From contig JAWXVA010000104.1 in the NCBI GenBank assembly GCA_044425815.1, forward strand, positions 1-8,260: a stretch of 8,260 bases of DNA, read 5' to 3'. Source of the DNA: CAUPWF01 sp044425815 (lineage in GTDB: Bacteria; Bacillota; Clostridia; Lachnospirales; Lachnospiraceae). Below are positions 1 to 7,017 of this stretch, piece after piece (within the stretch, counting starts at the first letter, position 1; each line of letters opens with the position of its first letter). Position numbers and translations under genes: made by a program. The notes under the pieces are model-generated. The model was not told the DNA's origin, did no database searches, and saw only the letters and a program-made list of their open reading frames with translations.

Positions 1-6
1 TATCTT

Positions 7-1092
7 TTACTCTTCCTCTTTATAATTTACTCTTTCATACATTTTACGGTCTCTGTAGATATCGCGTTGTGCTGTATCAATATCAAAACGTATCAAAAAT
101 CCCCAATCTGTATCTACATTGTGGGATAATCCCCATTTCATTCCATCTAATGGATCTTCTCCAATTTCGTCCGGTCTATATGGGCCAGATGCTTCTGGTC
201 CACCTTTGATTACAGATTTAATTTCGAAATTAATTCCATCTTCTGCAAATTGAAGTGTATTTTTCTCTACTCCGTCTGTTCTAAGGAATGCCGCCATACC
301 ATTCTTGTGCTTCCATAAGCAAGTCTCATGTCCACTGTTAGTGATTGGATTGTATTCGCTTCTTACGTATGGTCCCATAATATCATCCGCGATTGCTACT
401 CCCCATTTCGTTTCTCTACCGCCCATGAATACTTCTTCACCCATTGGCTCCCCTTTATAGTATAAGTAGAATTTATCATTATAGTGGAATAATAATGGAT
501 CATGTACTTTATGGCTGTCAAATCCGCCTTTTTTTGCTACTAAGAATCTGTTATCTTCTTCGCCTAACCATTCACCATCTGCTGTCGGTGTAAGGATTGG
601 TGCATCTGATTTCACAAATGGTCCTTCTGGAGAATCTGATACTGCTATCGCAATGTTCTCATGCACTCGATTTACATATGGATCTTCTACTGTTTGATAT
701 ACGATATAGAATTTACCATCGTATTTCATCGCTTCTGGTGTAAATACGCTACGTGCATCATATCTTCCTGTTTCGCCACGTGTTACTACTACTCCTTGCT
801 CTTCCCATGTGTAGGTATCTTTCGATGTTGCATACCAAATCTCTGTATAGTCCCAAGGGAATACTTTCGCACTTAAGTCTCCTGAGTGGAATCCTACATG
901 TGCCCCGTATGATTTCGAATAATATACGTAGTAGGTATCTCCTACTTTAAGAACACTACTTGGATCTCTTCTATGAATCCCTGGTTCCATTTCTAATCCT
1001 TTTATTTCTGATTCTCTAAAATCGCAGAACCATTCTGAACTTTGAAAATAATTACGTTCCATCGCTCTTTTTGTTGCACTACTCATCTTCAT
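7..1092 (-). CDS. GH117-like glycoside hydrolase (putative 3,6-anhydro-L-galactosidase), 361 aa
   Basis: Family GH117 enzymes are cytoplasmic or periplasmic five-bladed beta-propellers that remove 3,6-anhydro-L-galactose from the non-reducing end of agar-derived neoagaro-oligosaccharides. Visible motifs are HRRDPSS (40-46, D43), GRYDARSVFTPE (109-120), KVHDPLL (195-201, D198), KWGVAIAD (229-236) and SGHE (253-256, H255/E256). From memory, the catalytic residues of the B. plebeius enzyme are D90, D245, H302 and E303. Each differs from the residue here by exactly 47, so all spacings agree. There is no signal peptide, so a cytoplasmic enzyme is likely. The start ATG at 1090-1092 has an AGGAGGG ribosome binding site (1100-1106) seven bases upstream; a second ATG two codons in is the only close rival. 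It follows the broken GH2 gene by 91 nt and is probably co-transcribed with it. GH43/GH32-type propellers are the alternative fold assignment, but the HDP and SGHE blocks fit GH117 better. Exact substrate is inferred. Confidence 0.82.
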   Translation of the reverse strand: MKMSSATKRAMERNYFQSSEWFCDFRESEIKGLEMEPGIHRRDPSSVLKVGDTYYVYYSKSYGAHVGFHSGDLSAKVFPWDYTEIWYATSKDTYTWEEQGVVVTRGETGRYDARSVFTPEAMKYDGKFYIVYQTVEDPYVNRVHENIAIAVSDSPEGPFVKSDAPILTPTADGEWLGEEDNRFLVAKKGGFDSHKVHDPLLFHYNDKFYLYYKGEPMGEEVFMGGRETKWGVAIADDIMGPYVRSEYNPITNSGHETCLWKHKNGMAAFLRTDGVEKNTLQFAEDGINFEIKSVIKGGPEASGPYRPDEIGEDPLDGMKWGLSHNVDTDWGFLIRFDIDTAQRDIYRDRKMYERVNYKEEE

Positions 1093-1127
1093 GATATATC
1101 CCTCCTGTTATTTGTAATATTGTTCAA

Positions 1128-1151
1128 GGACTTCTAATATACTAGAAGCCC
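1128..1151 (-). other. Intercistronic stem-loop between the GH2 and GH117 genes
   Basis: On the minus-strand transcript, positions 1151-1143 and 1136-1128 form a nine-base-pair stem (GGGCTTCTA with TAGAAGTCC, one G-U pair) around a six-base loop. It is followed by UUGAACAAUAUU rather than a run of U, so it is not a convincing terminator. It ends 21 nt before the GH117 ribosome binding site. A role in mRNA stability or in setting different levels of the two enzymes is possible but inferred. Confidence 0.35.
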
Positions 1152-1183
1152 AAGTTTTTCATAAGTTGTTAATAATTTCATTT

Positions 1184-1945
1184 CTATAGATCGTCTAACA
1201 TTTCTGGAAAATATCTATAGTATCCCTTCCCATAGTCTTTACGACCTACGTGCATCTGTGCATATAATTCTTTTGCATGTGCTTTTGCTGCTTCTTGATC
1301 TGCTACTAAGAACATGTATTCATTATCTGCGATTACTTCACCATTGTGAGTAAGTTTCATTGTTACATAGAAGGTATCTTCCATCTCTGTACCAAGTGTA
1401 TACGCAATGTCACCAAATGCTTCTGAACTATTTTCACTTACATTTACAGTGATTGTATCTGTTTTTAATACATTTTTATTTTTATCAAGAATTTGATATT
1501 CATAAGCCACATCATCATATGCTGTGTAATAATCATTGATTACGAATAATTTTCCTTCAAATTGCTCTTCTGGCAACCATCTACGTTTGCTAAATTCTAA
1601 TGATGGTAAAATTGGATTGTAACAACGTTTTACATAACCAAATGATTGTTTTTCTTTCCCATAGTAATCTACGATATCCCATTTGATAATAGGCCAGTTG
1701 GTAATAAAGTGACATAATGCGACTCCACTTACGTGTGGTTTTTGTCTTCTGTAATGCTCTAATGCAAATTGGAAGATAATTCCTTGCGCTTGTTGTGTTG
1801 ATTCAGCAAATTCTTCCACTGATCCCATTCTTGTATCTCCAAACACCTCATAATTCAAGTTCTGCAATACATGAATGTCACCCATATGATATCCCCAGCT
1901 TGGTCCCATTGGCCACAATTCATTTTCAGGAATAAATTTCTTCAA
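1184..1945 (-). CDS. GH2 glycosidase, C-terminal fragment (about 253 aa)
   Basis: This is the downstream fragment of the broken GH2 gene. It opens with LKKFIPENELWPMGPSWGYH, the end of the barrel, where GH2 exo-glycosidases place conserved Trp and His residues of the active-site wall. The rest is the C-terminal beta-sandwich (LFVINDYYTAYDDVAYEYQILD, about residues 132-153, then a KTDTITV strand). The first in-frame start is a TTG at 1943-1945, which overlaps the stop region of the N-terminal fragment by only a few bases and has no good ribosome binding site. This is most likely a remnant frame rather than a separately translated protein, although translational coupling followed by assembly of two chains cannot be excluded from sequence. 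Confidence 0.6.
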   Translation of the reverse strand: MKKFIPENELWPMGPSWGYHMGDIHVLQNLNYEVFGDTRMGSVEEFAESTQQAQGIIFQFALEHYRRQKPHVSGVALCHFITNWPIIKWDIVDYYGKEKQSFGYVKRCYNPILPSLEFSKRRWLPEEQFEGKLFVINDYYTAYDDVAYEYQILDKNKNVLKTDTITVNVSENSSEAFGDIAYTLGTEMEDTFYVTMKLTHNGEVIADNEYMFLVADQEAAKAHAKELYAQMHVGRKDYGKGYYRYFPEMLDDL

Positions 1946-1950
1946 GCTCT

Positions 1951-3609
1951 CTACCGATGGGAAGATGCTGCTGTAAGTTCTGGAATAATACAGTAATCAA
2001 GTGCAGGATAATAGTCTTCCATGAAAATTGCTCCTGCTGCATAGTAATGTGAGTTCGCATGCATAGATTCTTTGGTTGCATATCCCATACGGATTCCTTC
2101 TCTTGAACTAAGTGGAGAAGCATCACCATAAGGTGTATTTGTATATGTTTTTGTTACATCTCCGATGTGTTCCATAAGGTTTCTGTTATTACTGTCTACA
2201 TGTGCTTCTGAGAAATATACTTCCTCTCCACCCATAAACATCACTACGGAAGGGTGATTTCTACGTTCTTTTACAATCATCTCTGCTTCATGTGATACTA
2301 AATCCACATATGCTTTATCATCTCGGAACTCTTGCGTTGCAAATGTAAAGTTTGTCCATACAGTAATTCCGTATTTATCACATAAATCATAGAATTCTGT
2401 TACTTCTGGTGGATGCCACCCGAAGATTCTCAGGTTGTTAATGTTCGCTTCTCTTGCTTTTGACAAATAGAATTCGTATTTTTCTTTCGAGTTACGTCCG
2501 TAGAAGAAGGAAGGCTGACCTCCCCAACATGCAGAACGCAAGAACATTGGTTTCCCATTGATTACAAATGTCCAAGGAATCTGTGATTCTTCTTCTGTAA
2601 ATCCTGGGTTCATCTGCATGGTTACTTCACGAATACCCGCTTTTTCATTGATAACATCTAATACAACGCCATCTTCCATAATTGAAATTTCCAAATCATA
2701 TAAGAATGATTCACCTAGTTCAAATGGCCACCATAATTTTGGATTCTTAATCTCAAATGCAAGTGTTTCTTGTGATGATGACATACTAGCTTTCATTTCC
2801 TTAGAATGGCTAATCACTGATTCCCCATCTTTTAATGCAATATTAAGTGTAAGGTTATCTAAGTTGTTTTTGTATCCTGTTAGATCTACATCATATGTAG
2901 CTACTACACTGCTTAAATCTTCGGATACTTTATATTCAGATCTGTATCCATCAATCTTAACCTTGTCAGTCCCTACTAATTTTACTGGTCGCCAGATACC
3001 AAAAGGCACTAATCCTGTTAGGTAATCTCCTGCAAAATTATGTTTCGCTCCAGCCACGTTCTTTTGGTTCTTTGGTGGTGGATCCAATTTTACTTTTAGT
3101 AAGTTCACTGGTACGTGTGGTTGTTTCGCATCAATAATGTGTGTTACATCGAATTCAAATGATGAAAACATTCCTTCATGGTGCCCTAAATATTCTTGGT
3201 TTAACCATATATCACAAGAATAATCAACACCTTCAAATACTAATTTGATGTCCTTACCAATCATGCTTTCATCTAAGTTAAATGCATGTGTGTACCACCA
3301 TTCATATTCTTGTACCCATTTAATCTTCGCCATATTTCTACCAAAATGTGGATCATCAATTTCTCCTGCAAGATATAAATCTGTGTAGACATCTCCTGGG
3401 ACTTTCCCTTTGTTCCAACTAAAGTCATTTCCTGACAGCTCATTCTTTAATTCATGGATTCCTTCTTCCACGCCTTGTCCTATACGCATCTTCTCCATTT
3501 TCCAGTGTAATCCACTGAAATCCTGCACCACGCGCCCTTCTGCCTTGGCAGTCTGTCCTACAACGTGAACACCACCCTCTAGTGCATGGAAATCTTGATT
3601 CTTCTTCAT
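1951..3609 (-). CDS. GH2 glycosidase, N-terminal fragment (552 aa) with both predicted catalytic residues
   Basis: This is the upstream fragment of the broken GH2 gene. Residues about 60-215 form the sugar-binding jelly-roll domain (KVPGDVYTDL at 69-78, WVQEYEWWY at 98-106, FEGVDYSCDIWLN at 125-137, GIWRPVKL at 204-211). Residues about 216-330 form the immunoglobulin-like domain (LWWPFELGE at 292-300). The TIM barrel starts near 345 (FVINGKPMFLRSACW). HPSVVMFMGGEE (452-463) places the acid/base at E463, and IIPE (541-544) places the nucleophile at E544. The residue before the acid/base is Glu, not the Asn usual in clan GH-A. The fragment stops eight residues after the nucleophile and lacks the last barrel strand, so alone it is probably inactive. 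The start is supported by AAAGGAG upstream of ATG 3609. Confidence 0.75.
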   Translation of the reverse strand: MKKNQDFHALEGGVHVVGQTAKAEGRVVQDFSGLHWKMEKMRIGQGVEEGIHELKNELSGNDFSWNKGKVPGDVYTDLYLAGEIDDPHFGRNMAKIKWVQEYEWWYTHAFNLDESMIGKDIKLVFEGVDYSCDIWLNQEYLGHHEGMFSSFEFDVTHIIDAKQPHVPVNLLKVKLDPPPKNQKNVAGAKHNFAGDYLTGLVPFGIWRPVKLVGTDKVKIDGYRSEYKVSEDLSSVVATYDVDLTGYKNNLDNLTLNIALKDGESVISHSKEMKASMSSSQETLAFEIKNPKLWWPFELGESFLYDLEISIMEDGVVLDVINEKAGIREVTMQMNPGFTEEESQIPWTFVINGKPMFLRSACWGGQPSFFYGRNSKEKYEFYLSKAREANINNLRIFGWHPPEVTEFYDLCDKYGITVWTNFTFATQEFRDDKAYVDLVSHEAEMIVKERRNHPSVVMFMGGEEVYFSEAHVDSNNRNLMEHIGDVTKTYTNTPYGDASPLSSREGIRMGYATKESMHANSHYYAAGAIFMEDYYPALDYCIIPELTAASSHR

Positions 3610-3678
3610 GTCTTTCTCCTTTACGAAAAATATTTCACATAACTGATAGAATCATCTTAGCACTGGAAGGTGGTGTTT

Positions 3679-3687
3679 ACTATATCA
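3679..3687 (-). promoter_or_regulatory. Possible extended -10 promoter for the GH2/GH117 unit
   Basis: The minus strand reads TGATATAGT, an extended -10 element (TG-N-TATAGT) 70 nt upstream of the GH2 start codon. No good -35 hexamer sits 16-18 bases upstream, so the site would need an activator or rely on the extended element. It lies 45-50 nt downstream of the palindrome at 3733-3744. This is a candidate only; a TATACT (TTTGTATACT) just after the stop codon of the small membrane protein gene is an alternative. Confidence 0.3.
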
Positions 3688-3732
3688 TTTCGGTTATAAA
3701 ATTCTCCATTTTTCACTAATACTTATCTTTCA

Positions 3733-3744
3733 TATCGTACGATA
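3733..3744. promoter_or_regulatory. 12-bp perfect palindrome, candidate operator upstream of the GH2 gene
   Basis: TATCGTACGATA reads the same on both strands and lies in the 159-nt gap between the small membrane protein gene and the GH2 gene, about 124 nt before the GH2 start. It is G+C richer at its core than the surrounding AT-rich gap and is overlapped by a looser TTTCAT...ATGAAA inverted repeat (3730-3755 region). Its position is consistent with a sugar-responsive regulator binding site, but no regulator gene is in the window and the family cannot be named. Confidence 0.35.
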
Positions 3745-3768
3745 AATCTCATGAAAACAGTATACAAA

Positions 3769-4164
3769 TTAGTCCTGAATTAATTCTGGGCTCGAGCAGT
3801 ATAATCCCCACATATATAATGCTGGCAAGATAAAATTCATCATGGATAATGCTGAAAATCCCACGATGTCTAGTGTAGAGATAATTCCATAAATTGTATA
3901 AATTACATAAATAATTGCCAAAATCCATGCTACTTTATATTGTTTTCCTGCCACTCCCAAAATACCCGCTGCTAATGTTACAAGAGAACCAATTACCCCT
4001 AGTACTGTATCTAACATGGTAATTTCTACCCCTGTACTAATACCAGTTACAGATTCTGACCATTCTATAATTGCTGGTCCTGTTATGGAACTAAGGACTC
4101 CTAATACACCGCTGATAATAAATAATACTGAGATTACCTTTAATAATTTTGTTGGTTTAAACAT
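3769..4164 (-). CDS. Small four-helix membrane protein of unknown function, 131 aa
   Basis: I do not recognise this protein. It has four hydrophobic segments at about residues 8-28, 50-71, 76-97 and 103-123. A polar stretch (about 29-48, with ESVTGISTGVE) lies between the first two helices, and there is a short hydrophilic tail ending SSPELIQD. The N terminus is basic (MFKPTKLLK), suggesting it starts in the cytoplasm with both ends inside. No enzymatic motif, signal-peptidase site or lipobox is seen. ATG at 4164 is preceded by AGAGG with eight bases of spacing. It starts 86 nt after the MacB-like permease with no terminator between, so it may be the last gene of the export operon and an accessory to it; that link is inferred from position only. 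Length, composition and a clear ribosome binding site support a real gene. Confidence 0.75.
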   Translation of the reverse strand: MFKPTKLLKVISVLFIISGVLGVLSSITGPAIIEWSESVTGISTGVEITMLDTVLGVIGSLVTLAAGILGVAGKQYKVAWILAIIYVIYTIYGIISTLDIVGFSALSMMNFILPALYMWGLYCSSPELIQD

Positions 4165-4250
4165 GTCTTTTTCCTCTTCTTTCTAATAAGTTTATTATTT
4201 TGTTATCTTCCTTTTCGTAACTTAGAGATTGTCTGTCCTGACTCTGATTC

Positions 4251-5489
4251 TTACATCTGACGCAATGCATCAATTGGTCGCATCTTTGCTGCTTTTCTAG
4301 CAGGATATATTCCGAATACTAATCCTACACTGCATGAAAATAGTGTTGCTCCCATTACGGCTCCGATGGATAAATTCGCCGTCAGACCGCCTACATTCGT
4401 GAGATTAATTATCGCACTGATTCCTGCGCCGAGCAGGATTCCTATCACCCCTCCCAAACCGGAAATAATTGCAGATTCACATAAGAACTGTGCAATGATG
4501 GATGATGTTTTGGCTCCTAACGATTTGCGAATGCCTATTTCCCGCGTTCGTTCCGTCACGGATACGAGCATAATATTCATAACGCCGATTCCACCAACAA
4601 GTAATGAGATTCCTGCTACAAATGCGATAAAAGCTGTTACCATATCGAGCATGGTACTAAGCGCTGCCGACATATCCATGGTCTGCTCTTTCATAAATAA
4701 ATTCTCACCTTGGCTTATATATCGATTATTTAGAATTTTAACTGCTTGTTCCGCTATCACATCTCCATCTACCCCTTCACTAAGGAGCAGTGTCGCTCGT
4801 GCAAATTCTATGTCTGTATCTTCAAATACCCCTTCCATTAAATAAGGCATTTCCACGGAAATAGGATACTCAAAACCATAGAGTTCTTCCATTTGCTTAA
4901 TCTCTGCCACGTCACTATCAGACATCTCTCGTATTCCACAGATTCTTACACTTTGGATTCTATTGCCTACTTGTATTTCAAAGTCCAATCCCAGTACATC
5001 TTGCGTCCCAAACATCTTAATGGCTGAGATTTTGTCAATGACGCAGACGTAATCACCATTTGACTCGTTCTGTTCTGTAAAATATGCTCCTGCATACATA
5101 TCTGGCATATAAGAAATTTCATTTGCTTCAGATGTGGTGTAAGATAATGACAGATCAAATGTCCCTTTTCTGGTATCCGTAGTTCCTTGTCCTTGATTCG
5201 TCACCACAATACCCTCTATACTTGCTTCTAAAGATTGTTCCAGTAGCTCTATATCTGATGGTGTTATGAATTGAATCTCATCCTCTGTAGATGTATTGAT
5301 TGAGATTCCCACTTGATCGCCTGTCTCCAAGGTTGTAAGCATATCCGTCTTTACACCATTTCCAATAGAAACAATTGTAATTACAGAAGTAATTCCTATG
5401 ATAATTCCGAGCATTGTTAATAGCGACCGTCCCTTATTCTGGCGTACGCTAGTAATTGCCATCTTCACATATTCATAAAATTGTCCCAT
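4251..5489 (-). CDS. MacB-like ABC transporter permease (FtsX domain), 412 aa
   Basis: This is the membrane subunit of a type VII (MacB/LolCDE/FtsX-like) ABC transporter. These act by mechanotransmission, coupling cytoplasmic ATP hydrolysis to movement of the extracellular domain instead of carrying substrate through a channel. TM1 is at about 24-45, inside the typical NKGRSLLTMLGIIIGI block. An extracellular MacB_PCD-type domain spans about 46-280, followed by TM2 (283-309), TM3 (332-360) and TM4 (373-395). The coupling motif ERTREIGIRKSLGAK (313-327) and the C-terminal YPARKAAKMRPIDALR (395-410) are diagnostic. No nucleotide-binding domain is fused; the ATPase is separate, as in Gram-positive YknYZ-type systems. 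ATG at 5489 follows the stop of the membrane fusion protein gene by one base, with an AAGGAG ribosome binding site inside that gene's end, so the two are translationally coupled. Substrate unknown; such systems export peptides, bacteriocins or toxic compounds. Confidence 0.92.
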   Translation of the reverse strand: MGQFYEYVKMAITSVRQNKGRSLLTMLGIIIGITSVITIVSIGNGVKTDMLTTLETGDQVGISINTSTEDEIQFITPSDIELLEQSLEASIEGIVVTNQGQGTTDTRKGTFDLSLSYTTSEANEISYMPDMYAGAYFTEQNESNGDYVCVIDKISAIKMFGTQDVLGLDFEIQVGNRIQSVRICGIREMSDSDVAEIKQMEELYGFEYPISVEMPYLMEGVFEDTDIEFARATLLLSEGVDGDVIAEQAVKILNNRYISQGENLFMKEQTMDMSAALSTMLDMVTAFIAFVAGISLLVGGIGVMNIMLVSVTERTREIGIRKSLGAKTSSIIAQFLCESAIISGLGGVIGILLGAGISAIINLTNVGGLTANLSIGAVMGATLFSCSVGLVFGIYPARKAAKMRPIDALRQM

Positions 5490-5490
5490 G

Positions 5491-7017
5491 CTATTTACTC
5501 CTTGTTATACTAAGTGACATCTTGCTATTCACAGATTCCGTTGTACTTCCTACATTCACTCCTTCTAAAATGGGTTCCGCACTCATCCCCTCTGTAATGA
5601 CACTCACTAGATCAGATACTACTAACTCTCCTTGATTCAGACCACTAACCACTTCTATATTATCTAAATCAGAAATCCCTACTTCTATAATTTTCTTCAC
5701 AACGATGCCTTCTTCAATAACATAGACAAATTCTCCATCTGTAGATGTGTTAATTACGCTGCTTGGTATCACTAATATCTCTTCCTTGGACTCTGTTAGA
5801 ATGGTTGTCTTGGCATCTACCCCTAAGAAAATATTCTCATCTGGATTCGTAATCTTTACCACTGCACCTATAACATTACTCCCAGTTGCATCTACCGTTG
5901 CAATTTGATTCATCTCGCTGACTTCACCTTGATAGGTATAATCTTTTATTGTTATTTCTGCTTCATCCCCTACATCTAGGCTGTCAAATTCACTGGTTGG
6001 TACCTCTACTGTAACTCCTACTTCTTCATTACTTGCAATCGTAATCAGTGACGTTCCTTGGGCAACTAATGTTCCATCTGACACTTGCACACTTGCAATA
6101 ACTCCGTCAAATTCGGCAATAATTCCTTCTTTTCCTTTTTCCAGTAATTCTTCAGTCTCTAAACTTGCTAGTTCGGCTAATTCGCTACTTATATTTAAAA
6201 TTTCAATTTGATCTGTAGTCATAGCAGAATCTCCATTTTCCACTATCATTTCTTGTTGTGAAAGTTCTGCTTCATTCGTTGCTAGATTTTGACTAACTCT
6301 CTCAATTTCTGAAGTAAGTGTAGTAAGCTGATTGGTTAGTTCCATTTGTTCACTCAACGCAGCTTCTAATTGCAAATTAAGCTCTGCAACTTCTGCTGTT
6401 ACAGTTTCATCTGTTGTTGCAGATTCATCTGTATTTGCCAAGCTAGATTCTATTGCCGCATTTAGTTGTTCTATCCAACTAGCCAATTCTGTTATTCTAG
6501 AATTGATTGTCGTCATATCATTCTTCCAATCCTCAATTGTTGCTTCTTGTGCTGCAATTGCAGTCTCTAATTCTACTACTCGTGCATCGGCGTCACTCAC
6601 ATCATCTAATAATTGTTGATTACTTTTTATGGCCGTATCACGCTCGCTTTGCGCCTGCAATTCTGATAATTGAGACTGTTTGTTATTCGTTTCCAAATCA
6701 TCTAATTCAAACGTTATAAGCACATCTCCTTTTTGAACCACTTGTCCTACTTTCACATTGCATTCACTGATTGTTGCATTGACTGGTGACAAAAATGTTT
6801 TCTGGTTCTCACTCTCAACAGTACCTGTAATTTGTAATTCTTCTGAAATATTTCCAATCTCTACTTCCACTACTTCTAACGACGCAACGAGACTTTTTGC
6901 TTCTCCACCTCCTAGTTTACTTATCAATATCGAAATTCCTATGAATACAGCTACGATTGCAATCGGAACTATCATTCTTGCTTTTTTATTATTTTTTAAA
7001 TTAGGTAGTTTTTTCAT
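5491..7017 (-). CDS. HlyD/MacA-like membrane fusion protein with long coiled coil, 508 aa
   Basis: This is the adaptor subunit of the export system, anchored in the membrane with an extracellular body. It has a basic N terminus, one TM helix (about 15-34), and a first lipoyl half-motif ending GQVVQKGDVLITFELDDLE (91-109). A long Gln/Glu/Leu-rich coiled-coil hairpin (about 112-292) follows, with an acidic Ser/Thr-rich turn (SSLANTDESATTDETVT, 191-207). Then come the second lipoyl half (FDGVIASVQVSDGTLVAQGTSL, 303-324), a beta-barrel region (332-408) and a membrane-proximal domain (412-486). The start was set at the ATG at 7015-7017. It gives a compact MKKLPNL terminus, an AAAGG sequence ten bases upstream and a 17-nt overlap with the ATPase gene. 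An ATG at 7050 would give 519 aa but has no good ribosome binding site. Gram-positive members lack an outer-membrane partner, so the hairpin tip may contact the wall or the substrate. Confidence 0.88.
   Translation of the reverse strand: MKKLPNLKNNKKARMIVPIAIVAVFIGISILISKLGGGEAKSLVASLEVVEVEIGNISEELQITGTVESENQKTFLSPVNATISECNVKVGQVVQKGDVLITFELDDLETNNKQSQLSELQAQSERDTAIKSNQQLLDDVSDADARVVELETAIAAQEATIEDWKNDMTTINSRITELASWIEQLNAAIESSLANTDESATTDETVTAEVAELNLQLEAALSEQMELTNQLTTLTSEIERVSQNLATNEAELSQQEMIVENGDSAMTTDQIEILNISSELAELASLETEELLEKGKEGIIAEFDGVIASVQVSDGTLVAQGTSLITIASNEEVGVTVEVPTSEFDSLDVGDEAEITIKDYTYQGEVSEMNQIATVDATGSNVIGAVVKITNPDENIFLGVDAKTTILTESKEEILVIPSSVINTSTDGEFVYVIEEGIVVKKIIEVGISDLDNIEVVSGLNQGELVVSDLVSVITEGMSAEPILEGVNVGSTTESVNSKMSLSITRSK

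Larger units (their letters stand above)
1184..3609 (-). pseudogene. GH2-family glycosidase gene broken by a single-base deletion (808 aa if restored)
   Basis: Two adjacent minus-strand reading frames make one GH2 enzyme (beta-galactosidase/beta-mannosidase superfamily, exo-acting). The first frame ends ...PELTAASSHR-stop at 1951. The other frame carries the expected continuation, IFPSVESLKKFIPENE. Adding one base near 1966-1971 restores the family-typical PELTASIFPSVESLKKF and gives an uninterrupted 808-residue protein, a normal size for this family. Both halves are otherwise intact, with no further stops, so the lesion is recent or is a sequencing error. No X-XXY-YYZ slippery heptamer precedes the stop, so programmed frameshifting is not supported. 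ATG at 3609 has an AAAGGAG ribosome binding site. No signal peptide is seen, so the enzyme would be cytoplasmic. The GH117-like gene downstream suggests a shared galactan-type substrate, but the fold alone would equally allow beta-mannosidase or beta-glucosaminidase activity. Confidence 0.8.

Noticed and set aside
1951..1980. Programmed -1 frameshift in the GH2 gene
   Set aside because: No slippery heptamer or clear downstream structure is seen, and GH2 enzymes are not known to use recoding; a simple deletion explains the data.
1926..2129. 67-residue minus-strand frame overlapping the GH2 frameshift region
   Set aside because: It is an out-of-frame shadow of the GH2 gene; the continuation of the protein is in the frame opening at 1945, not this one.
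2558..3025. 155-residue open frame on the plus strand
   Set aside because: It is antisense to the GH2 immunoglobulin-like and barrel regions; the translation has no recognisable domain and no good ribosome binding site.
3683..3700. Catabolite-repression (cre-like) site near TTATAACCGAAATGA
   Set aside because: Only about nine of fourteen positions agree with the cre consensus and the dyad symmetry is poor.
4366..4845. 159-residue open frame on the plus strand
   Set aside because: It is antisense to the MacB-like permease, and its Ile/Pro/Ser-rich translation is what the complement of a membrane protein gene produces.
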